A stretch of 64,000 nucleotides of DNA from assembly GCF_011326755.1 (NCBI RefSeq), contig NZ_JAAOIE010000001.1, positions 708,344 to 772,343 on the forward strand, written 5' to 3'. Positions within the stretch are counted from its first letter, which is position 1; every line of letters starts with the position of its first letter. This DNA comes from Cochlodiniinecator piscidefendens. GTDB taxonomy: Bacteria > Pseudomonadota > Alphaproteobacteria > Rhodobacterales > Rhodobacteraceae. The notes beneath the pieces were generated by a model. That model searched no databases. It saw nothing but the letters and a program-made list of their open reading frames with translations, and was not told the DNA's origin. A program made the translations under genes and the position numbers. Positions 27,458 through 37,345 of the stretch are shown one piece after another.

Positions 27458-28111
27458 TTAGGCTGCTTCTGGCGTTCCACCCAAGGCAACAATCAACGCT
27501 TGTGCACGCCGACGCAAGCCCGACGTCACTTCGGTGTCTGACGAGATGGCAATAAGCCGCGCAATAGCCGCCTCTGTTTCGCCCGCATTCACTTCGATCA
27601 GTGCAATTTGTTCCTCTGCAAGCAGACGGAATGGCGCGCCGGGAGCTGAAATTCCTGACAACGCAGCCAGACGATCCTCAGCAGGAAGCAAATCCGCGCC
27701 TACGATAGATCGCTTCAAAATGGCCAAATCTCTGTAAACCTCAGGAATTTCCTGATTTGCAGCAATTGCGTCAAGGCGGTCAACGGCCCCTTGAAGGTTG
27801 CCATCAGTGGTATCACCGGCCGCAATCAACATATCCAACACCGCCGCATTGTCAGCCGTTGTTGGAATAGCCGCCAATGCCGCACTACGCCCGCTTACAT
27901 CTTCGGCCTCGAGTGCTGTGAAAATTTGGTCACCCAACGATTCTGCTGCTGCACGCTGAGTAGATTTATACCACTCGTTCGCTGCTGCTCCGCCGACAAG
28001 CCCGACAATGACAATCGCCCCAATCCAACCATAACGTTTCAACATGTGGAACATGCGGTCGCGGCGGACCTCTTCTGTCACTTCTTCGATAAAACTGTCG
28101 GTGTTACTCAC
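27458..28111 (-). CDS. YfgM-like membrane-anchored TPR protein
   Basis: A 217-residue protein: cytoplasmic N terminus, one membrane helix (WIGAIVIVGLVGGAAANEWY, about 29-48), then a helical TPR-like periplasmic domain (about 55-210). This is the YfgM layout; YfgM works with SecYEG and periplasmic chaperones. The GTG start at 28111 follows GGAGG at five bases. It heads the yfgM-bamB-der transcript. Confidence 0.82.
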   Translation of the reverse strand: MSNTDSFIEEVTEEVRRDRMFHMLKRYGWIGAIVIVGLVGGAAANEWYKSTQRAAAESLGDQIFTALEAEDVSGRSAALAAIPTTADNAAVLDMLIAAGDTTDGNLQGAVDRLDAIAANQEIPEVYRDLAILKRSIVGADLLPAEDRLAALSGISAPGAPFRLLAEEQIALIEVNAGETEAAIARLIAISSDTEVTSGLRRRAQALIVALGGTPEAA

Positions 28112-28211
28112 ACGAGCCTCCAGAACGAATTTCTTTGCGCATTCTCTTACCCCGGAAACACAGTGCTTGCCAAGGGCGCTCGCGGCTTGAACCTTTGTTC
28201 CTGCAACGCTA

Positions 28212-28228
28212 AACTAAACAAGTTAGTT
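28212..28228. promoter_or_regulatory. Inverted repeat upstream of the RND efflux operon
   Basis: AACTAA, five bases, TTAGTT: the size and symmetry fit a TetR-type operator. It lies in the 196-base divergent gap between the YfgM-like gene and the efflux fusion protein, about 80 bases before the latter. No regulator gene is adjacent, so the assignment is inference. Confidence 0.35.
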
Positions 28229-28307
28229 CACGAATGACGATTTTAGGTTGTAACAGGCGCAGACTGCGCTACATCATTTCAAAGCTATAATGCGATTGAG
28301 GGTCTCC

Positions 28308-29438
28308 ATGCGTTTGTTTCCGTTCCTTACTGCCCTGTTGGTTTCAGCTGTACTTTACGGCCTGATCATGGAGCGCGATACGTTGTTTGCGCTTGCCTCT
28401 GGGCAAAGCATGGCGTCTGAATCAACATTGGAAGAGGGGCAATCAGATCCTTCATCTAACGAAGCCCTAGCAACAGCCCCCCAAGCGGAAACGGGTATTT
28501 CCGTTGTCGCCTTACGTTCGACCGCGCAAGTTGTTGATAGCGCCGTAGAATTACGCGGCCAAACCGAGGCTGACCGTCAGGTCGAAGTGCGTTCGGAAAC
28601 GGCCGGATTGGTTCAATCCCATCCCATCCGCAAAGGCGCCGAGGTAGAAGCCGGCCAATTGCTATGTCAGATTAGCCCAGGTACACGCGCCGCTCAATTG
28701 GCTGAGGCCAATGCACGTTTAGCCGAAGCACAAATTAACTTCACCGCAGCCGAAAGCTTGGCCGAAGATGGATATGCTTCAGAAACACGTGCAGTCACCG
28801 CGCGCGCAAACCTTCAAGCCGCAGAAGCTGGTGTTGAAGCCGCACAAACAGAGCTAAGCCGCCTCGAAATTCGTGCCCCGTTTTCTGGAATTTTGGAGAC
28901 CGACACAGCCGAAATCGGGTCTCTTCTTCAACCCGGAGGATTGTGTGCAACTGTTATTCAGTTGAACCCAATCAAGCTGGTAGGTTTTGTACCCGAAATT
29001 GATGTGAACCACGTAACCGTTGGGGCAGCCGCCCGGGCAACTTTAGCCACCGGACAAAGCGTTGAGGGTGAAGTCACCTTTCTGTCACGCGCAGCTGACA
29101 CCCTGACACGGACCTTCCGCGTTGAAATCGCAGTGCCCAACGAAGATTTAGAAATCCGGGATGGTCAAACAGCCCGCATCACCATCGCATCAGAAGGTCA
29201 AACAGCACATCTATTGCCGCAATCGGCCCTGACGTTGAATAACGAAGGTACTCTTGGCGTTCGCTTGGTGGGCGCGCAAGATCGCACTGTTTTTGCCCCC
29301 GTCGTGTTTCTCCGGGATTCAGTTGAGGGTGTATGGCTTGCCGGATTGCCTGAGCAGGCTTCGGTCCTTGTAAGGGGGCAGGAATATGTCACCGATGGTG
29401 TTTTACTTGATGTCACTTATCTTGAGGCGGATCAATGA
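28308..29438 (+). CDS. RND efflux periplasmic adaptor (membrane fusion protein)
   Basis: A 376-residue adaptor with an N-terminal membrane anchor (about 4-22), a split lipoyl domain (VRSETAGLVQSHPIRKGAEVEAGQLLC and LEIRAPFSGIL), an alpha-hairpin between them and a beta-barrel region after residue 210. Such proteins link an RND pump to an outer-membrane channel. ATG 28308 is chosen because GAGGG precedes it; an upstream in-frame ATG at 28290 lacks one. Its stop overlaps the pump start (ATGA). Confidence 0.92.
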   Translation: MRLFPFLTALLVSAVLYGLIMERDTLFALASGQSMASESTLEEGQSDPSSNEALATAPQAETGISVVALRSTAQVVDSAVELRGQTEADRQVEVRSETAGLVQSHPIRKGAEVEAGQLLCQISPGTRAAQLAEANARLAEAQINFTAAESLAEDGYASETRAVTARANLQAAEAGVEAAQTELSRLEIRAPFSGILETDTAEIGSLLQPGGLCATVIQLNPIKLVGFVPEIDVNHVTVGAAARATLATGQSVEGEVTFLSRAADTLTRTFRVEIAVPNEDLEIRDGQTARITIASEGQTAHLLPQSALTLNNEGTLGVRLVGAQDRTVFAPVVFLRDSVEGVWLAGLPEQASVLVRGQEYVTDGVLLDVTYLEADQ

Positions 29439-32400
29439 TTGGCTTGGTAGATTGGGCTGCTGAACGCGCCCGAATGGTTTTGGCCTTTATCGTGCTCTCG
29501 CTTACTGCGGGGGCGTTGGCCTATGTGACCCTCCCCAAAGAAGGTGAGCCGGATATCGAAATTCCGGCTCTTTTCATATCAGTTCAGTTTCCCGGCATTT
29601 CCGCAGAAGATTCTGAAAGCCTGCTGGTTCAACCCATGGAAACGGAACTGTCTGATCTAGATGGTTTAAAATCCATGTCCGCAGTTGCGTCTGAAAACTA
29701 TGCAGGCGTCGCGCTAGAATTTGAGTTTGGTTGGAACAAAAGCGAAATCATGGCCGACGTGCGTGAACGCATGAGCACGGTCGAGGGCCAGTTCCCTGAA
29801 GGGGCCGAAAACTACACAATCACTGAAATCAACTTTTCTGAGTTTCCAATCGTTATTGTTAGCCTAACAGGCGACGTCCCAGAGCGGACCTTGCGCCGCG
29901 TCGCCGAGGATTTACAGGATCGGCTCGAAGCGTTGGAACCCGTTTTAGAGGCCGGGCTTGCCGGGCACCGCGAAGAGATGGTCGAAGTGATCATCGACCC
30001 CCTGCGTCTGGAAGCCTACAACGTTACAGCACAAGAATTAATCTCAGTCGTCGTCAACAACAATCAGTTGATCGCAGCAGGCGAAATCGATTCTCCCCAA
30101 GGGGCGTTTTCGGTAAAAATACCCGCGTCCTTTGACACACCGCAGGATATCTATGCCCTGCCCGTCAAAACCAATGGTGATCGCGTTGTGACCTTGGGCG
30201 ACCTTGCTGAAATTCGGCTGACCTTTCAAGATCGCGAAGGGACTGCCCGTTTTAACGGCGAAAACACTGTTGCGTTGCAGGTTGTAAAGCGCCGCGGCTT
30301 TAATATCATCGACACCGCAAATTTGGTGCGTGAAGAAATAGAAGCCGTTCGTGCAACTTGGCCTGAAGAACTGCAACAAGCTGTGGCGATCACAACATCA
30401 AACGACCAGTCCCGTACCGTCGAAAGCATGGTGAAACAGTTAGAAGGGTCCGTGTTGACCGCGATTGCATTGGTGATGATCGTGATACTGGCCACCCTTG
30501 GTGCGCGCTCTGCGCTGTTGGTCGGCTTTGCTATTCCCACATCATTTTTGCTGTGCTTTGTCTTACTCACCTTGATGGGCGTAACCGTATCCAACATCGT
30601 TATGTTTGGACTGATCCTCGCAGTGGGGATGTTGGTTGACGGGGCGATTGTGGTCGTCGAGTACGCAGATCGGCGCATTCAAGAGGGCGTTGGCCCGATG
30701 CACGCCTACGTTGAGGCTGCAAAGCGGATGTTTTGGCCAATCATATCCTCTACTGCAACCACGCTTTGCGCCTTCCTACCTATGTTGTTTTGGCCGGGTG
30801 TTCCCGGTGAGTTTATGGGAATGTTGCCAGTCACGTTGATCTTTGTTTTATCGGCTTCCTTAGTTGTTGCGTTGATCTACCTGCCCGTTATGGGTGGGGT
30901 GTCGGGGCGTATTTCCCGGTTCTTAGATCGCAGCTCTGACCACTTGCGCACCCATCACTGGCTGTTTCGCCTGATCTTAGTTCCGCCGTCGCTTGCCTTA
31001 GTGGTTTTGGGCATGTTGCAGACCATCAACCCAGAATATCTGTTTGGAGCCGGTGCGAGTGTTGGTATTCTTCCCGGGGCTCTTATTTTCTTCTTCGGTT
31101 GTTTCGCGACCTCTGTCACCGTCGGAGCTGCTAAACCGCAGTTTCGCGAAAAACGGATCAAAGCCGGCTACCGACGGAATGCTTTTGGCCATTTGATTCA
31201 TTTTTTGGTCGGCAATCCCATTATGCCTATTGTGGCTATTGTCGCTGTTGGCGCCTTTGTCATGGTGACATTCAAAACCTTTGGCGAAAACAACAATGGC
31301 GTTGAATTTTTCGTCGAAAGCGAACCAGAGCAGGCCGTCGTTTATGTGCTGCAACGCGGTAACCTATCCCTTACGGAAAAAGACGCTGCTGTACGCGCGG
31401 TTGAGGAAATCGCCCAGAGTATTGAAGGCATCGAAAGCATCTTTGCCTTTGCTGGCGAAGGTGGCTTGAATTCCAACACAGGTGGGGCATCCCCCCCGCT
31501 GGACAGTGTTGGGCAGGTACAAATCGAACTTACGCCATGGGCTGACCGTGCCCATGACCCTGAATTGGACGGTGATCTGATATTGGCAGAGCTAGAAGCA
31601 CAGCTTGCGACTTTGCCCGGTATTCGAACAGAAATTCTAAACCTGAGCCGCGGCCCTGCCTCTGGTAAACCCGTGCATTTGCGTCTGCTGGGCTCTGATT
31701 TTGACGCCCTTCAGCAGGCCACACGGATTGTGCGCGATCGTTTTGACACCACTCCGGGCTTGGCGGATATCGAAGACACATTACCCCTGCCCGGTATAGA
31801 CTGGCAAATTCGCGTAGACGTTGAACAGGCCGGCCGGTATGGGGCGAATGTTGCCACCGTTGGCGGCATGGTCCAGCTCGTGACACGCGGGTTATTGCTG
31901 GACACCATGCGTGTTGACAGTTCAGACGAAGAGATCGAAATTCGCGTACGCCTCCCTGAGGAAGACAGGGTGCTTAGTACGCTAGACACGCTGAAAGTGC
32001 GCACGCTTGAGGGACTGGTGCCTCTCTCCAATTTCATCACACGTGAACCGGTTCCTAAACTCGGTCAGATTGACCGCGACAGCCAGCGCCGCTTTTTCGA
32101 TGTGAAAGCTGCGCTCGAAAGTGATCTCGTTTCCGTTGAAGACATGCAAACCGGTGACATTACGATCGTAGCCGCCGATTTGCTAAGAGCTGAACCAGAT
32201 ACTGAAACCGCAGCGTGGCATGCTGCAACCTCTTTGCGCAGTGCAATTGCAGAAGGGGATGCCACCGCGACCCCTATCACCGCCAATGAACGTATCGAGA
32301 CACTCACCACATGGCTTAGCACCGAAGCAGAGCTTCCGGGCGGTGTCAGCTGGGAGTGGACCGGCGATCAAGAAGACCAAGCTGAATCTGGCGCCTTTTT

Positions 32401-33190
32401 GCAAAGTGCGTTCATGGGTGCGCTTGGGCTGATGTTCATTATTTTGTTGGCCCAGTTCAACAGCATATACAACTCCGTTCTGGTGCTGCTTGCCGTTATT
32501 CTTTCCACTGCTGGTGTGTTGATTGGGATGCTTGTCATGGATCAGGCCTTTTCGATTATCATGACGGGTACAGGGATCGTTGCGCTGGCCGGTATTGTGG
32601 TGAACAATAATATTGTTCTGATCGACACCTATCAGGAATACAGCCAATACATGCCCCGGATAGAGGCAATCACGCGTACCGCACAGGCCCGCATCAGACC
32701 GGTATTGCTGACGACAATTACCACGATGGCAGGCCTCGCTCCGATGATGTTTGGCTTGTCGTTGGACTTTGGCAATGGCGGTTACACCATCGACAGCCCA
32801 ACAGCGCTTTGGTGGAAACAACTTGCAACGGCTGTTGTGTTTGGGCTTGGCATTGCGACAGTGCTTACGCTGATTTTTACCCCGTCGATGCTGGCCTTAC
32901 GCGTTTGGGTCTCTATGGGGTCTTACCGCATCTTCCGCGGCATCAGCGCGCTTTCAATGGGGCGCAACAGCCGGGAGGCTCAGGATCTTTCCCTTGGAAA
33001 GACCGCTCGGAAACTCGCATCCCCTCTGTTGCTGTGGGATACGGAAACGGACGCCCAAAAGCTTGCAAAGGCCCAAGCAGCCAAAGAAGAACTTGAGACC
33101 AAGGTTTCCACCCTGGAAACTGAAGTCGAAACATTGGAAGAAACGTTTCAGCGGCCAGACGACCCAGGCCCTGTTAAAGCGGCAGAATAG
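29435..33190 (+). CDS. RND-family efflux permease with extra domains
   Basis: A proton-driven inner-membrane exporter of the AcrB/MexB superfamily, substrate unknown. At 1251 residues it is about 200 longer than usual. Typical elements are TM4 with GMLVDGAIVVVEY, where the proton-relay Asp is visible, the porter domains, and GIVALAGIVVNNNIVLIDTY in the second half. Extra features are two additional hydrophobic segments in the middle (about 510-565, around LALVVLGMLQTINPEY and GALIFFFGCFATS) and a C-terminal cytoplasmic coiled coil (about 1205-1240). It is translationally coupled to the adaptor by ATGA and followed by a terminator. No outer-membrane channel gene is present. Confidence 0.92.
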   Translation: MIGLVDWAAERARMVLAFIVLSLTAGALAYVTLPKEGEPDIEIPALFISVQFPGISAEDSESLLVQPMETELSDLDGLKSMSAVASENYAGVALEFEFGWNKSEIMADVRERMSTVEGQFPEGAENYTITEINFSEFPIVIVSLTGDVPERTLRRVAEDLQDRLEALEPVLEAGLAGHREEMVEVIIDPLRLEAYNVTAQELISVVVNNNQLIAAGEIDSPQGAFSVKIPASFDTPQDIYALPVKTNGDRVVTLGDLAEIRLTFQDREGTARFNGENTVALQVVKRRGFNIIDTANLVREEIEAVRATWPEELQQAVAITTSNDQSRTVESMVKQLEGSVLTAIALVMIVILATLGARSALLVGFAIPTSFLLCFVLLTLMGVTVSNIVMFGLILAVGMLVDGAIVVVEYADRRIQEGVGPMHAYVEAAKRMFWPIISSTATTLCAFLPMLFWPGVPGEFMGMLPVTLIFVLSASLVVALIYLPVMGGVSGRISRFLDRSSDHLRTHHWLFRLILVPPSLALVVLGMLQTINPEYLFGAGASVGILPGALIFFFGCFATSVTVGAAKPQFREKRIKAGYRRNAFGHLIHFLVGNPIMPIVAIVAVGAFVMVTFKTFGENNNGVEFFVESEPEQAVVYVLQRGNLSLTEKDAAVRAVEEIAQSIEGIESIFAFAGEGGLNSNTGGASPPLDSVGQVQIELTPWADRAHDPELDGDLILAELEAQLATLPGIRTEILNLSRGPASGKPVHLRLLGSDFDALQQATRIVRDRFDTTPGLADIEDTLPLPGIDWQIRVDVEQAGRYGANVATVGGMVQLVTRGLLLDTMRVDSSDEEIEIRVRLPEEDRVLSTLDTLKVRTLEGLVPLSNFITREPVPKLGQIDRDSQRRFFDVKAALESDLVSVEDMQTGDITIVAADLLRAEPDTETAAWHAATSLRSAIAEGDATATPITANERIETLTTWLSTEAELPGGVSWEWTGDQEDQAESGAFLQSAFMGALGLMFIILLAQFNSIYNSVLVLLAVILSTAGVLIGMLVMDQAFSIIMTGTGIVALAGIVVNNNIVLIDTYQEYSQYMPRIEAITRTAQARIRPVLLTTITTMAGLAPMMFGLSLDFGNGGYTIDSPTALWWKQLATAVVFGLGIATVLTLIFTPSMLALRVWVSMGSYRIFRGISALSMGRNSREAQDLSLGKTARKLASPLLLWDTETDAQKLAKAQAAKEELETKVSTLETEVETLEETFQRPDDPGPVKAAE

Positions 33191-33193
33191 AGC

Positions 33194-33219
33194 AAAACGG
33201 CGCGTTCAGCGCCGTTTTT
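33194..33219 (+). terminator. RND operon terminator
   Basis: AAAACGGCGC, five-base loop, GCGCCGTTTT plus a further T, directly after the permease stop. Confidence 0.87.
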
Positions 33220-33277
33220 CATTTTGACAGCTATTCATTTGGACCCGATAGTTACGCAAAATGAAATAGGCTGCCCA

Positions 33278-33907
33278 ATGATCCCCTTTGATGTACTTTC
33301 TCTCTTTTTTGTCACCGCTATTGCATTGGGGTTGGCCCCTGGCCCCGACAATATCTTTGTTCTCACCCAATCGGCCCTTTATGGACGCAAACCCGGAATT
33401 GTTGTGACATTGGGGCTCTGCACGGGGTTGATCATGCACACAGCAGCCGTAGCACTTGGAGTTGCAGCAATATTTGAAACCTCTGCACTTGCATTTACTG
33501 TGCTGAAGATCATTGGCGCGGGGTATTTAATTTATTTGGCTTGGGGTGCATTTCGCGCAGGCGCCGCTGATCTTCAATCTGCACCAGCCCCACAGCTTGG
33601 GCTCCGCAAGCTTTATTGGCGTGGCGTGGTCATGAACATCACCAACCCAAAAATCGCGATCTTCTTTCTGGCCTTTCTACCCCAATTTGCAGATCCGGCG
33701 CGCGGTTCAATTTCCGGACAAATTTTGATCCTCGGAGTCGTCTTTATAGTTTCCACAACATTCGTTTTCGGAGCAATAGCGTGGGGGGCCGGTTTTTTAG
33801 GGGATTGGCTAAAACGGTCTCCGCAGGCCCAAACCATTATGAACCGGGTTGCCGGGGTGATTTTTGTTGGGCTTGCTCTTAAGCTTCTCACCGCCAATCG
33901 CACATAA
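33278..33907 (+). CDS. LysE/RhtB-family exporter
   Basis: A 209-residue protein with six membrane segments, the N-terminal LysE signature ALGLAPGPDNIFVLTQS and the NITNPKIAIFFLAFLPQF motif. It probably exports amino acids or related metabolites. ATG 33278 is preferred over an upstream in-frame ATG (33224) because the protein then starts at the family N terminus, with AGG seven bases upstream. The gene ends at a bidirectional terminator shared with the ABC exporter. Confidence 0.9.
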   Translation: MIPFDVLSLFFVTAIALGLAPGPDNIFVLTQSALYGRKPGIVVTLGLCTGLIMHTAAVALGVAAIFETSALAFTVLKIIGAGYLIYLAWGAFRAGAADLQSAPAPQLGLRKLYWRGVVMNITNPKIAIFFLAFLPQFADPARGSISGQILILGVVFIVSTTFVFGAIAWGAGFLGDWLKRSPQAQTIMNRVAGVIFVGLALKLLTANRT

Positions 33908-33943
33908 AAAAAGCCCGGCCAACTTTTAATGGCCGGGCTTTTT
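33906..33943. terminator. Bidirectional terminator
   Basis: AAAAAGCCCGGCCA and TGGCCGGGCTTTTT form a 14-bp stem with an eight-base loop between the convergent LysE and ABC exporter genes; T-runs lie on both strands. Confidence 0.92.
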
Positions 33944-33947
33944 AAAG

Positions 33948-35792
33948 TTATGCACTTTGGACGCTGTCGTCTTGGTCTTCACTGGCTTGGCGGAACCACA
34001 TCTGGGCGTATCGCCCATTTAGAGTCAGCAGATCATCATGGCTCCCGCGCTCTGTGACCACACCTTTATCCAACACAATAATCTGATCCGCATCCGCAAT
34101 AGTCGAAAGCCGATGCGCGATGGTCAGAACGGTACGCCCCTGCCCCATTTCCCGCAGGCTATCCTGAATGTCACGTTCAGTCTGCGTATCCAGTGCTGAG
34201 GTCGCTTCGTCCAAAAGCAAAATAGGTGGGTTTTTCAAAATCGTGCGTGCAATGCCAACCCGCTGCTTTTCCCCACCTGAGAGCTTTAAACCGCGTTCGC
34301 CCACTGTGGTTTGATAACCGTCAGGCAAACTCAGAACAAAATCATGAATTTTGGCGGCTTTGGCGGCCTCTTCAATTTCTGCGCGTGTCGCACCGGGGCG
34401 ACCATAAGCAATGTTGTAATAGATCGTGTCATTGAACAAAACGGTATCCTGCGGCACGACACCAATGCTTTCATGAAGGCTTTGCTGTGTGATATCGCGC
34501 ACGTCCTGATCGTCGATTTTAAGGCTGCCTGAGGCAACATCGTAAAACCGAAACAGCAGGCGGCCAATGGTCGATTTACCGGACCCAGACGGCCCCACGA
34601 TCGCCAGTGTTTTACCAGCCTCAACCGTTACAGAAACACCTTTCAGAATGGGGCGTTCTGCATCATAGCCAAACACAACATCATCAAAGACAACACGCCC
34701 TGCGCGGACGTCCATTGCCTTTGCATTTGGTTTGTCGGTCACTTCTGACGGTTGTTCCAGTAGATCAAACATTTCCCCCATATCGACCAAAGCTTGGCGA
34801 ATTTCACGGTACACCGTCCCGAGAAAATTCAACGGCATAGTGATTTGGATCATATAAGCGTTGACCATGACAAAATCGCCCACAGTCAGTTTACCCTCTT
34901 GCACGCCAAGCGCCGCAAGGACCATCACACCGATCAAACCAGCCGTGATAAATATGGATTGACCAAAGTTCAGAAAGCCCAATGAATGCGAGGTCTTAAG
35001 CGCCGCAGCTTCGTAACCTTCCATGGCACTGTCATAGCGTTCGGCTTCGCGGTTTTCGGCACCAAAATATTTGACAGTTTCAAAGTTCAGCAGGCTGTCG
35101 ATTGCTTTTTGATTGGCGTCGGTGTCTTGGTCATTCATCTGTTTACGGATTTTGACCCGCCATTCGGTCACGGCAAAAGTGAACCAAATATATAGACCAA
35201 TCGTCACAACAACGATCACCAAGTACCAGACATCGAATACAAAATAGAGAATGACGCAGATAAAGAGCAATTCCAACAGTAACGGCCCGATCGAGAACAA
35301 CAAAAACCGCAGTAGAAAATCAACGCCTTTAACACCGCGTTCTATCACCCGGCTCAGCGCACCTGTTTTGCGCGTGATGTGATAGCGCATGGACATTTTG
35401 TGAATGTGTAAAAACGTTCTTAACGCCAACGCGCGCAACGCACGTTGGCCAACGCGTGCAAAAATTACATCGCGAAGCTGCTGAAACCCAACATTCATCG
35501 CCCGCGCAACGCCGTATGCAATGGTCAAACCCACAGCCCCAGCGCCAAGCATCCATGCAGGTTGCGTAGCCCCATCTGCGGCCAAACCATCAACCGCGGC
35601 CTTGTAGAAAAACGGAGTAATCGCCGAAATAATCTTGGCTAAGATCAACATTGCCATCGCAACAACAACACGCACCTTCACCCAAGGGGCCTCATCCGGC
35701 CACAAATAAGGTGCAACCTTTTCGACGGTTTTCCACCCACTGGGGGTCGGAGCCCCATCTAGATTTGCATCTGTGTGCTGTAGTCGGCGCAT
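33948..35792 (-). CDS. Atm1/HMT1-type ABC exporter
   Basis: A 614-residue half-transporter with six membrane helices (about 35-330) and a C-terminal ATPase: Walker A GPSGSGKST (about 405), signature LSGGEKQRVGIAR and Walker B ILLLDEATSALD. The membrane part has the Atm1-class motifs RYHITRKTGALSRVIERG and NFETVKYFGAENRE. Relatives export glutathione-linked sulfur or metal species; this substrate is inferred. The start follows GGAG at seven bases. It is a single-gene unit. Confidence 0.92.
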   Translation of the reverse strand: MRRLQHTDANLDGAPTPSGWKTVEKVAPYLWPDEAPWVKVRVVVAMAMLILAKIISAITPFFYKAAVDGLAADGATQPAWMLGAGAVGLTIAYGVARAMNVGFQQLRDVIFARVGQRALRALALRTFLHIHKMSMRYHITRKTGALSRVIERGVKGVDFLLRFLLFSIGPLLLELLFICVILYFVFDVWYLVIVVVTIGLYIWFTFAVTEWRVKIRKQMNDQDTDANQKAIDSLLNFETVKYFGAENREAERYDSAMEGYEAAALKTSHSLGFLNFGQSIFITAGLIGVMVLAALGVQEGKLTVGDFVMVNAYMIQITMPLNFLGTVYREIRQALVDMGEMFDLLEQPSEVTDKPNAKAMDVRAGRVVFDDVVFGYDAERPILKGVSVTVEAGKTLAIVGPSGSGKSTIGRLLFRFYDVASGSLKIDDQDVRDITQQSLHESIGVVPQDTVLFNDTIYYNIAYGRPGATRAEIEEAAKAAKIHDFVLSLPDGYQTTVGERGLKLSGGEKQRVGIARTILKNPPILLLDEATSALDTQTERDIQDSLREMGQGRTVLTIAHRLSTIADADQIIVLDKGVVTERGSHDDLLTLNGRYAQMWFRQASEDQDDSVQSA

Positions 35793-35892
35793 GAAGATTC
35801 TCCGTCCGAAATAAGGCGCTGGCTGGCGAACCTAGCGCTTCTTATGGATAAGCACCAGTGCACCTACGCACAGAAACTCACGGGTTTGTGTA

Positions 35893-37233
35893 TTATTCCT
35901 GAGGGATTGTGAAAACCTGCCCAGGATAGATCAGATCTGGGTCGCGAATACGATCTCGGTTGGCCTCATAAAGACGGACAAACAATGTACCTTCGCCATA
36001 GTTTTCACGCGCAATGCCCCAAAGGGTAAATCCAGGTTGCACCGTCACAACAGACACATCTGTACCTGTTGGCGCATTGGAACGCGCGGCCGCCAACACT
36101 TCAGGTTCTTCGCGCTGAAAAGGTGTTTCAATACGCGATACGACTGTCCCATCCGTATTCACTTCGTCAATACGCAGGGTATAGGTCCCGGTATCTATCC
36201 CCTCAAGCGGTGTGTTCCAATTGCCATCAGCAGAAATTTCAACGGTACTCAACGGTGCGTTATCAAGATAAATCCGTACGAACCCTGCCTCATTGCTACG
36301 TCCTGACAAAGAAACATCGCCAGCGTCAGTATAGGAAATCGTGTCGATGGTGATCGTTTCCAGCACAGCCGGCGCTTGGACAACCTCAACTCCATCGTTG
36401 CTGATTGATAGGATCGCTGGGGCCTCTGTCGTTTGTTCGGGTTCGAGCTCAGCCAAGTTCGAAGCAAGCGTCGCCTCGTTGTCTTGCGTGCCCTCATCAA
36501 CTGCCAAGTTCGTGCCCTCAATCACCTCGGGAGTAGATACAGCAACCGGTTCAGCGGGAGCCTCCGCCTGAGCGGTTTCCACAATAAGAGTTTCAACTGC
36601 TGGAGTTGCGTCGCTATCAAGCGTTTCTTGAACCTCCACCAATTCACCGATGACACTGTCTTCGGACACATCAACTTCGGAAACTTGCGTTTCCAGTGCT
36701 TCGAGCTGCGTTGGTTCTGGCTGCACATTTGGAAGGATCACACGTAATTCGTCAGAGTCCACTGCTCCCGCTTCTGAATTAGCTCTGAGGTTAACAGTAC
36801 GCGCAGTGTCGCTGGACCCTAATGAGGCAATCGCAACAAATTCGCCTGCCGCATTGGCCTGCGCAGTCGCGACGGTTTCCCCATCCACAATGATTTCTAC
36901 ATCAGCGCCAGCGTCGGCCTGCCCTGCAATAACAGTCGCGCCTTCGCTGTCGACACGCATGACATCAAAACTAGGAGCCTGCGTAGCATTCTCAATTACT
37001 AGAGGCGCAGGTTCCTCCTGTTCAGCTTCTTCGTCCACGACTTGTGCCTGCTCCAACGTCGGCTCGTCAGCGCTTTGCACGTCTGTAGCCTGTTGTCCGG
37101 CTTCAGGAACATCCCTAACTTCAGGAGGGGTGAGCGCCTGAAATCCAATATACCCAACGACAGCGACCACAACGGCTCCGCCAGCGGCCAGCGCCCCGCC
37201 GCCCACAGAACTCAGCAATCCTTTTGCGATCAT
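35893..37233 (-). CDS. LysM-domain cell-envelope protein
   Basis: A 446-residue protein with an N-terminal membrane anchor (GGGALAAGGAVVVAVVGYIG), a long Ala/Glu/Val-rich acidic region with Ig-like repeats (two similar blocks, VDSEGATVIAGQADAGADVEI and YTDAGDVSLSGRSNEAGFVRI), and one C-terminal LysM module (about 395-446; QPGFTLWGIARENYG to IYPGQVFTIP) that binds peptidoglycan. ATG 37233 is best placed after GGGGAAGGG. It diverges from the LOG gene. Confidence 0.87.
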   Translation of the reverse strand: MIAKGLLSSVGGGALAAGGAVVVAVVGYIGFQALTPPEVRDVPEAGQQATDVQSADEPTLEQAQVVDEEAEQEEPAPLVIENATQAPSFDVMRVDSEGATVIAGQADAGADVEIIVDGETVATAQANAAGEFVAIASLGSSDTARTVNLRANSEAGAVDSDELRVILPNVQPEPTQLEALETQVSEVDVSEDSVIGELVEVQETLDSDATPAVETLIVETAQAEAPAEPVAVSTPEVIEGTNLAVDEGTQDNEATLASNLAELEPEQTTEAPAILSISNDGVEVVQAPAVLETITIDTISYTDAGDVSLSGRSNEAGFVRIYLDNAPLSTVEISADGNWNTPLEGIDTGTYTLRIDEVNTDGTVVSRIETPFQREEPEVLAAARSNAPTGTDVSVVTVQPGFTLWGIARENYGEGTLFVRLYEANRDRIRDPDLIYPGQVFTIPQE

Positions 37234-37345
37234 TTTCATCCCTTCCCCAAACAGCACAGGCACCGCGAGTGAACAGGTGCTTGTCTGATCCTAACAAGGC
37301 AGATAACACAGTTCAAAACAACCCTTTGTCAAAGGAACTTGAACC

